A stretch of 64,000 nt of DNA. Source: Hypholoma sublateritium FD-334 SS-4 (lineage: Eukaryota; Basidiomycota; Agaricomycetes; Agaricales; Strophariaceae). This document shows, in pieces, positions 23,401-35,400 of this stretch (positions are counted from its first letter, which is position 1; each line of letters opens with the position of its first letter). The notes beneath the pieces are model-generated. The model searched no databases, had not been told where the DNA came from, and saw only the letters and a program-made list of their open reading frames with translations. The translations under genes and the position numbers were made by a program. Location of the stretch: positions 74,141 to 138,140 of the forward strand of contig KN817626.1 of NCBI GenBank assembly GCA_000827495.1. Direction: 5' to 3'.

Positions 23401-26400
23401 GCAGGGAGCCCCATTCGCGGCCGCCGGCTCGGGCGCAGGATGCCGAGGATACGCCGGGTGCGCGTTCGCTCTCTAAGTATGTTTCTTATTTATGTGTTTG
23501 TAAATGGTCATTTGCTGCGGCGGCATATCATTCAATGCAGTCGCGTACGATGTATCCCTTCGACCCGCACGCTGCGCCACAGTTGACGCGCACGGGGCTT
23601 GTTGCAGTACACCATTTACCGCGTCGAAACCGCGCGGCGATTCGGAAGGAAGACGGAACGGCAATGCATACACCGACATACATATGTACAGTGTATCAGA
23701 GGACGAGTTTCAGCTCTCCCACCGGGTGACGGAGGGAAATACTTAGGCGCTGGCCAACGGCGAAGACGAGGTGAGCGCCTGCCACATGTCCGTCTGGTAC
23801 GCCAAGCCAGGACTTGACGTCGACTGTGTATGACACGCGCTGATTGCGCGCTGGAGGCATGGCGCCCCGGGCGCAGGAGGCCGAGGATACGCCGGGGGGT
23901 GGTAGAGGAGGGAGGGGTGTTGGCTCTTCGGAGAGTTCATTTCTGATATCGTAAAATGGGCATTCGACGTTTGTTCTCCGCCGCACGGTATAGGAGGACA
24001 TTTATCCGAGCCCCGACGCCGCGCGGTTGCGCGTATTCGGGAGGGAGACGGGATGGCCGTGCGTGCGTCTGCATGCATAGTACATACACCGGTGGCGGAG
24101 GCGCTGACAGCGGGAAATAGGCGCTCGCGTTCACGGCGAAGGCTAGGTTACCGGGCGCTCTGCGCAGCGTGCCACATGCCCGCCACATGCTCGCCTCCAC
24201 TTGCACACCCTCGCCTCGGACTGACACCCTCATAACCGCTGACACCCGCCCATAACCGCTGACAGCAACATAAAACCGCATACTTTGCGTACGACACCCG
24301 CCCATAAGTACTTGGCAGCCGACCGTAATTTAAACTGCTGACGGCGATACATATCCATAGACGCGCGGGCCACCCGGTGGCGCTATAGGCGCCCGTTTAC
24401 GCGTGCGCTGCTCGCGTCGGCGGGGGTAGTCGGATGGGGTAGGTAGGATCGGGGGTATGTACCCTGGCCCCGGGACGGGGACGCGCTCGGAAGCGAGCAG
24501 CGAAAGATGGCTTTTCGCACTCGCACTCCGATATCCACCATGTACAATCCATCGTTTTACTTCACAGTACATACATAGACGACATGCGCACATGTGCAGA
24601 TGCGCGTGTATCTGCGTGGTATCTGCACCCGTCGTCTGTCGTATATCATCATTGAACGCACTGTGATGTCCTCGGCGCGGATCACCTCCGTATGTGCCCG
24701 CCCGGCCCTGGCCTGCCCTGGCCCCGAGCGGCGCCCGCGGCGCACCTCATGCGCGGTGGGCGTCTGTGTGCGCGCGCGTATCACGCGCTGGACCGCCGCG
24801 TATCGCTGTGCATGGCGCACGCGAGACACGACGACTGCGCGTGGGGTGTAGCCAGGCACCGAGATAGATACTATGACAGAGGGTGATTCGCTGGACAGAT
24901 AGAGGTGATTCGCGTTCAAGCGCGATGGCGATGCTGTTGGGGCACGGTGCGGGCGGGCTTGGCGTGGCGGGTGGGTGGGGGAGCGGGGATAGGTGTGGGC
25001 GTCTGTATGTGCGCGCGTATCATCCGTTGGACGCGTATCATCGTTGGACCGCTGCGTATCACCCATCGGACGCGTATCACCCGCCGCCGCGTATTTATCG
25101 CTGTACACGACGTACGCGAGGCACGACGACCGCGCGTGGGGGGTGTAGCCAGGCAGCGAGATACGTAGATAGGTCGATAGATAGGCAGCGGGTGATTCGC
25201 GTTCAGGCGGGCGGCGATGGCGGTGATGGACGGGCTTGGCGCGGGGCGGGGGGGGGATGTCTGGACCGGGATGCAGATATTATAATTCAGGTCGGGGGAC
25301 GTCTGCGGCGCAGGGGGGTTACTTGACTACATACGTCTACATGCATCCGCCTGGTATGTACAGACTGCGTATCAAGGATCGGACCCGACTTCCGTGTTCG
25401 CGGCCCGCCACCCAGGGCGGGAATGCGCTGGCCGAGCTGAACGTCAAGTTGGACTCGGGCGACGGTCAGGCGGCCGGGGTGCTGCGTGTCCGCCTGTTAC
25501 CTCATGTCCAACCTCGCTCAAATATTTATCGTTTTACTCCACGATAGGGATGCAGCGCACACCCCAGCAGCCGGTATGCGCACATCTGCGCATGTCCGTC
25601 CTTCGTCTGTGCGTCATTGAATATTGGATACGCACTGTGCACTGTACACTGAGCAACGCGACATCCCGCCCTCGGCGCGGATCACAGGCCGCCCCGAGCG
25701 GCGGGCGCGGCGCACCGCGCGGGGGGCATGTTGCGGTGTTCTGCTAGCAGCCGATAGCGGGCGAGGCGGCGGCGTGATAGGTATGGGTATGGGCGTCTGT
25801 GTGCGCGCGCGTAGCGCGAATCACGCGCTGGGCTTCGCGCATCACCCGTTGGACGCGTATCATCGCTGGCCCGCTGCGTATCACCCATTGGACGCGTATC
25901 GCTGAGTGCGCAGCGTACGCGAGACACGACGGGCGTGTACGGTGTAGCCAGGCAGCGAGATAGATGGATAGATAGACAGGGTGATTCGCTACAATGATAG
26001 AGGGTGATTCGCGGGCGATGACGATGGGGCGCGGTGCGCCCGGAATTGGGTGGGCTTGGCGTGGTGGATGGGGTGGCGGATGGGGGAGCGGAGGCGTGTT
26101 CGGTTCCTTTGACAGCTGGTGCGAGTGGGGGTAGGATAGGGCATGGAAATGGACGCGGAGGAGGGTAGGTCGCCGGGCGCGTCGGATGGATCGGCGCGCT
26201 GTCAGTTCAAAGTTGTTGTGTGTGTGTGGAAGAGGGGCATGCATGTAGGTGAAACGTGGACTAGGCGCCGGGCGGGTGGGGGCGCGGCGGGCGCGAGGAA
26301 GGCTTGAGGAAGGCGCAGCGGCCGGCGGATAGTGCGCAGGCGGACAGGCGAGGCACCGTTCGTGGCGCGGAGAGGCGCGGACGCTGCGGCTTGCTGCAGG

Positions 26401-27055
26401 CGCGCGGCGCCACAAAGGCGGGTGTGGGTATTCAATTATTTGCGCGGGTGCAGTATAGGATCGCGCGGGTGCAGTTGCTCTTATACTAGCGCGCAGGGCA
26501 GGTGAAACGGCGCTAGGCGCCGGGCGATGGGCATTGATATTGAGTAGCACGCCCGCTGCGCGCGGTGTCGTCGCTGGGAGTGCGGATGTGCGACCTCTAC
26601 TATCTACCGTGCCGTATGTCAGTGGCGTCGCTGCGGAGCGGGGGCCATGTGGGCGTATGGTGTGCACGGGCCACCCGGCGTACGTACATACATAGGTGGT
26701 GTACGTACGGGGGCACGCGCGCGGGCGGTGCGTGGTTACGAGGTGTGCCCGTGAGCGGATCAGAAAATTGCCTCCGTCGGGTGGTGGGGGCCGGGGTATG
26801 TGTGCATGGGCCTATCAAGCATCGTGGCTTGGACAAGGGTGCGCTGCGATGATGGGCGGGATCTGTTGGGTGCAGGCAGGCGCCTGTGTGATGCGCAGAA
26901 CAAGGTCGGCAGGGGCCTTGTGTGGGCGATGCGTGGGTTCTGTGCGTCAGCGGCCAGAGTTCAAACGTTCAAACGCAGGCAGGGTTCGCTGGAGAGCGCG
27001 AGGAGGACGTGTCCAAGATTGGACGAAACGCGAGGAATATAGCCATAGATGGAGG
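20443..27055 (+). repeat. Left arm of a large inverted repeat
   Basis: Sequence here recurs in reverse complement at 32487-37083. Clear matching anchors: 20449-20463 (ATTTCGCTCGCTCT) against 37062-37076; 20920-21050 against 36470-36640; 21190-21420 against 36100-36340; 22010-22400 against 35090-35510; 26870-27055 against 32487-32860. Arms differ by frequent substitutions and indels, so they are old rather than an assembly echo. The left arm is about 2 kb longer, largely from extra tandem units at 24.8-26.1 kb. It is GC-rich for much of its length and contains no convincing gene. Edges are estimates by eye. Confidence 0.85.
24770..26110 (+). repeat. Diverged tandem units inside the left arm
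   Basis: Three related units carry the ordered landmarks: a GCGTATCAYCNNTTGGAC cluster, a CGAGRCACGACG box, GTGTAGCCAGGCA (at about 24846, 25143 and 25942), a GATAGATA run and GGGTGATTCGC. Unit spacing is irregular (about 300 and 800 bp). The right arm shows the same landmarks once fully (about 33780-34040) with a partial second copy, which accounts for much of the length difference between arms. No coding potential. Confidence 0.7.
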
Positions 27056-27189
27056 GCGATTAGATATGTCGGAAGGGGGAGGCGGTACAGCGATCTTCAG
27101 GCGGAGTTCGAAATTGATAAAGCAGGCCAAACAGCAGAGGCTGTTCTTCGTCCCACAGCCTCAGCAGCCAGATCTTGCACGCACGCACC

Positions 27190-29422
27190 ATGGACTCCGT
27201 AGATGGCTCGCCGTATATAACGAACTTCGACCTCGTCCCGCCGTCCCCTACCCGCTCCGTCCACCACGACTACGACGCACCCTTCGACGGGCCCCCCGTC
27301 ACCTCGCCGCCCTTCGCCCCGCCGCACACCCCGTCGTACAACGGGTCCTACTACAACTCGCCCTTCTCGCAGCACTCCGAGCTCTCCTTCACCGGCGACG
27401 AGCTCGACTACGAGCTCCTCCAGGGCATCGCGCACATGCAGGACATCGACTACGAGCCGAGCGACTACGACCCCGCCCACCCTGCCTCTGGCGGCCTCCT
27501 CATGTTCGCCGGCGACGGCGGCGACTACCCCAGCGCCACACTCGACGGCGTCGCCTCGCCCCCGCTCGGCGGCGGCCTCACCGCCGACATCGCGCACCGC
27601 GGGTCGCCGTTCGACCGCTCGACCCCGTCCGATAACGGCGACGACGCCGCGCACCCGCCCTTCGCACCCAGCGCGGGCGCCCCGTACCCGCACCCGTACT
27701 CGCCCGACGCCCCGGGGCGCCACTCGCGCGCGTCGAGCGTCGCCTCGCACTCGCCGTCCCCGGGGCCCGCCTACCCGCACCACCACACCGCCAGCGGGGG
27801 GCAGCAGCAGCGCTTCTCGCCGAGCCCGTCGCCGCAGCCATCGCCGCACATCGCGCCCTTCCCCCCCGCGGGCCTCGCGCACGCGCACGCGCCGCCGCAG
27901 CCCTCGCCCCGCATGGCCGTCGCCGCGCAGTTCGGCTCCATGAGCGTGCACACGCCGTCCTGGCCCGCCGCTGCGCTCCCGCCCCCGCACGAGGGCCCGC
28001 AGAAGGCGCAGAGCCCCCCGCGGCTGCGCATCGCCGACGAGCAGGGCGCGGAGTACCCCGCGCGCCCCGACGTGCCGCTGATCAACGCCCCGGACGAGCA
28101 GGACGACCTCATGGGCGGCGGCGGGCCGCAGTTCCACATCGTGCCCGCCACCCCCGTCAGCGGCGGCGCCGGCGAGCGCATGCCGTTCCAGCAGACACTC
28201 GCGACGCTTGCGCAGGGTGAGTCGCCTTTCCTCTTGCGTTTCTTCACTTTCTTCCTGCCTTTCGCTTTTTCGACACCCTTTGTTTGCTTTTTTCCGGCCC
28301 TTTTTTTGGGCGATCGCCGCCATCGTCGGATCTATGATCGCCGTGCGTGCGCTTTTGGCACACCACGGTGTGCGGGTGGGTGGGCGCACGCTCGCGTCCG
28401 CCCTCCCCACGCCCCGTGCCGGTGACACCGGCTGCGCCGTGCGTCCCACCATCCTTCTTCTTTCCAGCCTTCCGTCTTTCGAGTCTTCTTCCGGCGGTGG
28501 GCTGCCCGCCGGTTTGGTTTTGCTTTTGGCGCGTATACTGCATCTGGCGTGGTGATTGTGTGCGATCGCGACAATGTGCGCTCGGACAATCAATGTGCGG
28601 CGGCACCGTTGTCGTTCGGTGGGCGCTGGGATCAGGGTCTGGGGTTTCGCATGCGCGCCTGCCTGCGGATTGCCTATTCGGGTTAAGCGCTCGCGCGTGA
28701 TGCGCGATCTTATCTTGCGCGCCGGCGCCGCAGCTGCCCTGCGCAAGGAGCCGGGTGTATGCGCGCGCGCTGGCGACCTTGTTCTTTCTTTCTTTCTTTC
28801 TTCGCCTCTTCCGTGATGCGACTGTCTTTTGTGATGCGATTTTCTTTTGTGATCCGATTTTCTTGTTTTCTTGTTTTTTGGGTGATTGATTCGTGCGGTT
28901 GCTGATTGATTTCTCTTTCTTTCTTTCTTTCTATGCTATCTTACCGCCCGGCCTATCGATCATCAAATCAACATCATCGTCTGGGATCACCTTCTATCAT
29001 CCGACACGACACGACACGACACAACACCCAATCCGCCCGGCGCTCCGTGCTCCCGTCTATCGACGACTGCCCGCCGGTTACTCACGCGCTCGCGCATCAT
29101 CCTGATCGTCGCCCCGCCACCACTACCTCCGCGAATACAAACCATACTACCTCCGTCGACTACCTCATCATCCTGCGATCGCCCGCCGACGACGCTGGTC
29201 ATGATATCGCACCCTTAACGCACCATCACCCCATTGAATGTGATGTGATCGCTGATCGCACGTCGCTCTCGGATCGCGTTCTGCGTCTTCGGATCGCATC
29301 CTCTCCCTCACGGATCGCATCCTCCCCTCCACGGATCGCACTTCGTGTCGCCGCCGGCACACGACATCAGGCGCCGAGCTTGTGGGCGCGCTCGCGCAGG
29401 GGGATGTGCGGCGGGATGTCGG

Positions 29423-29457
<35 letters not shown>

Positions 29458-31349
29458 AACAGCAACAACAGCAGCAACAGCAACAGCAGATGCACGCGGG
29501 GTCGCAGCGCGCGTCGCCTTATCCGTCGCGCCCGCCGTCGACGAATGGGCTGCAGGCGTCCCAGCAGCAGCAGCAGCACCTTCAGCAGCAGCAACAGCAG
29601 CTTCAGCAGCAGCAGCAGCTTCAACAACAACAACAACAACAACAACAACAGCAGCAGCAGCAGCAGCAGACGACGGGCGGGTTCGTGTTCCCCGAGACGC
29701 AGACGATGCCCGGGCAGGTTGTGCAGCAGCCGCAGCTCGGCGTCGAGGACATGCAGAGGCAGCGCCGGAACTCGGACACGTGGGGCACTGGTGGTGGGGG
29801 TGGGTTTGGGCTGGGGGTCGGGGGGTATGGGGAGTACGAGCAGCAGGCGGAGAGGATCCGGATGCAGCAGGCGCATCAGGCGCTACAACAACAACAGGCG
29901 CAGGCGCAAGCGCACGCACAGCACTTGCAGCAGCAACAGCAGCATCAGCAGCATCAGCAGCAGGGCCAGCAGCAGCAGCACCGCCAGCACCTGCAGAACT
30001 TCACCTTCGGCGGCGGTGTGCAGCCCGGCGCCGCGAACGGCAGCGCGAAGCCCGGCGCGTACCTCTCGCCCGAGCCCGTGCAGCGCGCGCACTCCGACTC
30101 GGGGCGCGGCGCGCACCACCGCCTCTCGCGCTCGGAGGACGTGCGCAACGGCGCCCTCGGCGTCCCCGGCGGCCCCGGCCCCGGCAGCATCTATGCGCCG
30201 CACCACGCGCAGTCCGCCTCGATCGGGGCGTACGCGAACGGCGATGCGAACGGCGGCGGCTTCCTGCACCCGCTGCACTTCCCGCCGGGGCCGGGCGGCG
30301 CGCTGCCGTCCATCCGGCAGACGCTCGCGCCGGGGATGGGCCTCGGCGGGCTGGGCGTGGGCGGCCTGGGCGCGGGGCAGGTGCCCGTGGGGCACTTCCG
30401 CCGCGCGTCGAGCGGCTCGCGCTCGGACCGCGGCGCGGAGGTGTGGGGCTCGGGCGGCGGTGGGCTGAGTGTGCACGGGCGCCGCGCGAGCCCGTACCCG
30501 AGCCCGAACGCGAGCCCGCGCGTGCGGTATGGCGAGCTCGAGGAGGACGAGCGCGCCGCCGCCGGCCTGGGTGTAGGTGTGGGTGTGAGCGTGGGGTATG
30601 GGATGAGCGTGGGGATCGCGGGTGGGGGGCGGGGGCTTGGGCTGAGTGAGATTGGGGAGCCGCCTGTCAGCGCGGGGTACGACGAGGATGTGGCGATCAC
30701 CGGGCGAGGCGCGTACGTCGACCGCGGGGAGGCGGGCTCGTCCCAGGGCGGGCGGCGGCGCGCGGGGTCCGTGGGCAGCGGCGCGGACGGCGCGCCGGGG
30801 AGCGCAATCGCCAAGCAGAACGTGACGACGGGGCGCACGAAGAACGCATCGATCCGGCGGCGCAAGCAGGACGCGAACTTCGCGTGCACGGTGCCGGGGT
30901 GCAGCTCGACCTTCACCAGGGGCTTCAACCTCAAGGGCCACCTGCGCTCGCACTACGAGCAGAAGCCGTACAAGTGCCACTGGCCCGGGTGCGGCAAGGG
31001 CTTCGCGCGGCAGCACGACTGTAAAAGGCACGAGCAGCTGCACAGCAACTTCCGCCCGTTCGAGTGCGAGGGGTGCCGCAAGCCGTTTGCGCGGATGGAC
31101 GCGCTGAATCGGCACCTCCGGAGCGAGGCGGGCGCGGAGTGCGCAAGGATTGTGGAGGGAGCAAGGGGGCCCGGGAGCGTGGCGGCGATGGCGGCGGGTG
31201 CGGGGGAGTATGCGGGGATGGGGGAGATGGACGTGAGTGCGATGGAGGACGGGGAGGAGAGCGGCGAGGACGTGAAGCCGCGCCGCGCGCCGCGGCGGCG
31301 CAATACCGGTGGGGGCCAGCAGGACGAGTGGGCGGGCGTCGCGCTATAG
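27190..31349 (+). CDS. Polyglutamine-rich C2H2 zinc-finger transcription regulator, 1001 aa
   Basis: Nuclear DNA-binding protein. Exons 27190-28216 and 29371-31349 join G to GC in frame (1002 codons with TAG). Exon 1 encodes a Pro/Ser/Gly/His-rich region beginning MDSVDGSPYITNFDLV. Exon 2 begins AELVGALAQGDVRRDVG, then long Gln tracts made of mixed CAG and CAA codons. The C-terminal zinc fingers are: finger 1 (about 848-870) CTVPGC with H-x3-H; finger 2 (about 878-900) CHWPGC with H-x3-H; finger 3 (about 908-933) CEGC with His and a terminal Cys (H-x8-C). NLKGHLRSH and FARQHDCKRHEQLH resemble the Crz1/C2H2 class of basidiomycete regulators; which one is unresolved. An upstream ATG at 27175 would add 5 aa. 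The intron is 1154 nt, very long here. Extreme GC bias (GC-ending codons) contrasts with neighbouring genes. Degenerate copies occur downstream. Confidence 0.85.
29415..29990 (+). repeat. CAG/CAA repeat tracts encoding polyglutamine
   Basis: Three Gln-coding clusters in the zinc-finger gene: about 29418-29488, 29562-29668 and 29888-29990. They are interrupted mixtures of CAG and CAA, typical of selected polyglutamine rather than pure microsatellite slippage. In other frames they yield polyalanine, polyserine or polyleucine ORFs that are not genes. Confidence 0.9.
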
Positions 31350-31944
31350 CCGGCGCCGGTTGGGGTTTGGTCGTGCTCTGCTTTTTTCTTTTCTTTCGTT
31401 GCCTGCTTTGTTCGTTGATTCTTTGCTGCCTCGCCACACCGGACCCTACGCGCTGGGCGCGCTCTGCTCTCATATCCACTGCGCCTGTCCTATCCCATCC
31501 AATCCAATCCAATCCAATCCAATCCCCGCATTCCTACTCATACGCGCTGCTCGTCCCTACGACTACGTCCTCGCACGCCGCTCACGACCCACACCGCAAT
31601 CCACGATCCACCACGATCCACCCGCCCGCCCGCTTCGCCCCCCCCGATGTATGATTATATCTATTTCTCCCTCTGATACTGTTGTGCCGCATCTATTCTA
31701 CACGCTCTTCCTGCTTGCTTTTACACTACTCCTTACTGACTTGCCCTGCCCCGCGCGCGCGTGGTGCTGGCGCCCGCGGGCGGCGGCGGCGGGGCTTGGA
31801 TTTTTTTGCCTGGTTCGTTTTTGGCTTTGACGATTTGTGATGTTTTGGTTTAGTTTATCTATGTACGTCGGTATCGTATTGAATGGAGTCTTGGTTTTTG
31901 CTCGTATTGGTTTGTGGTGCCGTGAGGTGTTCGCGCCGCTAAAT
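31350..31944 (+). other. 3' flank of the zinc-finger gene, conserved in its decayed copies
   Basis: About 600 bp downstream of the stop codon. A segment starting near 31400 (TTTGTTCGTTGATTCTTTGC) recurs at 38790 and 38983 beside a pseudogene, so the duplication included the 3' region. It contains a short CCAAT tandem run (about 31498-31525) absent from the copies. Confidence 0.6.
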
Positions 31945-32332
31945 ATAGCATATGTCCTTGTTCGGAATAACCTTTGCACGGATGCATGCGTTTAAGAGCG
32001 TGAACAAGCGCAAGAAAGAGGTCGCATGCGGGATCCTTTCTGAATCGGATGGTTCTGAAGACGACGATGAAAGTGACTCTGACAGTGCCCATGACCAGGA
32101 AAGAAGCCACGTGAAAGCCGCACCGAGTCTGTTCCCGAGATTCGCATGGTTCACGAGAGTTCGATGAAAGCAACGAAAAGATATACCCCATCAAATTAAG
32201 TGCGCTGAGTACCGCAATTTCGTCGTGTTTGAATTTCGAGGGTTAACGTTCTCTTGCTACTTCTCGCTCAGGTTTGGCGAGAAAGTAACGATACGAAGCC
32301 ACATTCCCAAAGCGGCGGCGTTACGTGCTCTC
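31945..32332 (+). pseudogene. Truncated DUF7918-type gene fragment
   Basis: Matches gene A at 40.3-41.3 kb: upstream sequence (ATAACCTTTGCACGGATGC), the end of exon 1 (KRKKEV), then a direct jump into the acidic part of exon 3 (ESDGSEDDDESDSDS), the intron 3 region and the start of exon 4, breaking off near 32332. Exon 2 and most of exon 3 are deleted; the deletion joins at a short shared TCTGAAT. It stops where inverted-repeat-associated sequence begins. Non-functional. Confidence 0.85.
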
Positions 32333-32486
32333 AAGAGCGGAGCCACTGACAGCGGGAAATAGGCGCTGGGCCACCGGGCTCGCGTCCACGGCTCTTCTGC
32401 CACTCCCGCTGCGCGCCCACGCACGGACGCCGCTCGGCGTATCCTCGGCCTCCTGCGCTCGAGCCGGCGGACGCGAGTGAGGCCCA

Positions 32487-35400
32487 CTGCCTCCCATCTA
32501 TGGCTATATTCCTCGCGTTTTGCGGGGCCGTTCGGGGCGCTTGGAGCGCGTCGTCGGTGCTGATGGGGATCTCGGGAAAGGAGAAGGGCATAGTGCCCTG
32601 GGGACCTCTTATTTACCACCTCATGCAATGTCTGCATAACCGCTCAGCGGTTAAAGACCTAAATTGACACCAAAAAAAAAAAAGGAAAAGAAAAAAATTC
32701 CTCGCGTTTCGTCCAATCTTGGACACGTCCTCGTCGCGCCTCTCCAGCGAGGGCGTTTGGACCCTCAGGCCTCAGGCCTCGCTCGTTGAACCACAGAACC
32801 CACGCATCGCCGCACACAAGGCCCTGCCGACCTTGTTCTACGCATCACGCAGGCGCCCAGGGGTCAACTGCACCCAACAGATCCCGCCCATCGTCTCAGC
32901 GCACCCTTGTCCAAGCCACGATAATTGATAGGCCCATGCACACATACACCGGCCCCTGCGCCCCGACGGAGGCAATTTTCTGATCCGTTCACGAGCACAC
33001 CTCGTAACCACGCACCGCCCGCGCGCGTGCCCCCGCGGCCCGTGCGTACGTACACCATCGACCCTACACCGCTGGCCCACATGGCCTCCGCGCCCGGGCG
33101 ACGCCACTGACATACGGCACGATGGATAGAGGACACACAACCGCACCCCCAGCGACGACACCGCGCTCAGCGGGCGTGCTACTCAATGGCCATCGCCCGG
33201 CGCCTAGCGCCGTTTCACCTGCGCCCCGCCCGCGCTAGTATAAGAGCAACTGCACCCGCGCGATACTGCACCCGCGCAAGCCATTGAATATCGAGTCTCG
33301 ACGCCCGCCTTTGTGGCGCCGCGCGCCTGTAGCGAGCGTCCGCGCCACGAACGGTGCCTGCGCACTAGCACGCGCGCCAACGGCCACCCCGCCGAACCCC
33401 ACCCACCCGCCGGCGCCTACGTAGTCCAGCGTTTCACCTACACCTCCTTCCCCGATCCACGACGGTCTTCATCCGGCGACTCAACGTCATCCATAGTTCA
33501 GCAAATTTCCAGCGCGTCCAAGTCCCGGTGTCGATGTCCGAACCGAACACGCCCCCGCTCCCCACCCGCCACGCCAAGCAAACCCAATTCCGGGCGCACC
33601 GCTGCCCCATATCCCAAAATCCACAGCGCGCCGATCCATCTGACGCGGCACGACACGCCGACCCTCCTCCGCATTAATTTCCATGCCCTATCCTACCCCC
33701 ACTCCCACTACGCCTGTCCTGTCCACCGAACCGAACACACCCCGTACTCCTCCGCCGAGCCCGCCCAATTCAGCCCGCACCGCGCCCCATCATTGCCATC
33801 GCCGCTCGCCTAAACGCGAATCACCCTCTGTCTATCTATCTCTCTACCTGGCTACACCCCCACGCGAATCCTCTGTCTATCTATCTATCTCGCTGCCTGG
33901 CTACACCCCACGCACGTCGTGTCTCGTATGCGCCATGTACCCAGCGATACCCGTCCAGCGACGATACGCGGTCGACGATACGCGCCCAATAGGTGATACG
34001 CTATGATACGCGGCCAACAGGTGATACGCGCGCGCACACAAACGCCCATACCCATACCTATCACGACGCCATCTCGCCCTATCAGGCCCTATCTCGCCCC
34101 ACTAACGCTCCGCGAGGTGCGCCCATGGCGCACCTCGGGGCCAGGCGCGTACATGGCGCGGGTGATCCGCGCCGAGGGATGTCGTGTTGCTCAGTGCGCA
34201 TTCACTGAGAGCGGTGCGATTTAATGATGGGACGCCGGGTGCAGATAGGTGCAGATGGGCATGTGCACATCGCGTCTGCCGGCGAAGTACAGCGGTGGGT
34301 ATGCGAGTGCAGTCGAACATGAAAGCCATCTTTCGCCGCCAGTGTTTCAATATTAGCCCCGCCGCGTGTGAAATACGCGTCTGCAACGCACCGCCGCCGG
34401 AGCCTGTGCCATCTTCGCCGGCTACCCGCATCCCCCGCCTACGCTTCCACCCACCCCCACGGCGCCACGCCGACATAGTATGCCACCGACCCGACACACG
34501 CCAGTGCCACTAGCCATACCTATAAATAGCCGCGCACCGCCCGCTGATCTGACGGCTGACGCAGATGGACGATCAGCGCAGCCCCAGCAGCGTCTGCGGC
34601 TGGCAGCGGCTGGCAGCGGCTACGCGCCGCACAGCCGCGCCGCACCCAAACACAAACACACGGGGCGCGTCGCGGAAAATTTCACGCCAGGCCCGCGCAG
34701 CGTAGGCGGCACGCGTTCCAGCTTCACGTCGGACAGGGCGAGATGCCACCTGTGCGACGCGGGTCCGCGGTGTGTGGTGGTGTGGATGTGGTGATGCACG
34801 GTTGGGTGGGCACGCGCACGCGCGCTGCGGGTCTGCGTCTGGACTCTGCATCAGCGTATCTTCCGTATGTACACACGCCAATCCGCCGTCGGCACGGAGG
34901 CTGTCCCCCGATCGATCGATGATCCGTCAGGCGTGCGGGGGCTGGATGCGCGCGCCGACGCACGGCGGTGTCCGTTATTGTTCTTTAGGAAATTAGGCGC
35001 GGGATAGGCGCGCTATGCTGCGCTGCTCTTCGTACCGGATTCCGTGTACCTTCTTCCTGGATTAATTTAAAGACAAAAGCCGCACAGCGTAGAGCTTGCT
35101 CCCCGCCCCGCGCGGCGCGGAGCGAGTAGACGGCTGCATGCGTCCGTGGCGCCATCCCAGAATACGCGGACCCTCGCGCGGCCTTCTCCGCGGCGGCGTT
35201 CATCGCGTGCGCAGGACCTGTGCATCCTGGCGACACGCAACATGCAAACCCGAAAAAAAAATGATACATCTGCACCACAGCACCCGCGCGCGTGCGTGCG
35301 CGCCCGCGGACCATCGCGTCGCTGCGGGGGTATCTCACCCCGTCGGTCGCGAGCACCGCGCCTCTGAAATCTTCCGCCGCGTGTCGTGCGCGGGCCCGTG

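Noticed and set aside
25744..26667. 307-codon minus-strand ORF in the left arm
   Set aside because: Arg/Ala/Pro-rich chance frame in GC-rich repeat DNA, not preserved in the right arm.
27097..28746. 549-codon minus-strand ORF
   Set aside because: Antisense to GC-rich exon 1 of the zinc-finger gene; low-complexity Arg/Gly/Val composition.
29308..30649. Polyalanine, polyserine and polyleucine ORFs of 169-520 codons
   Set aside because: Alternative frames of the CAG/CAA tracts in the zinc-finger gene.
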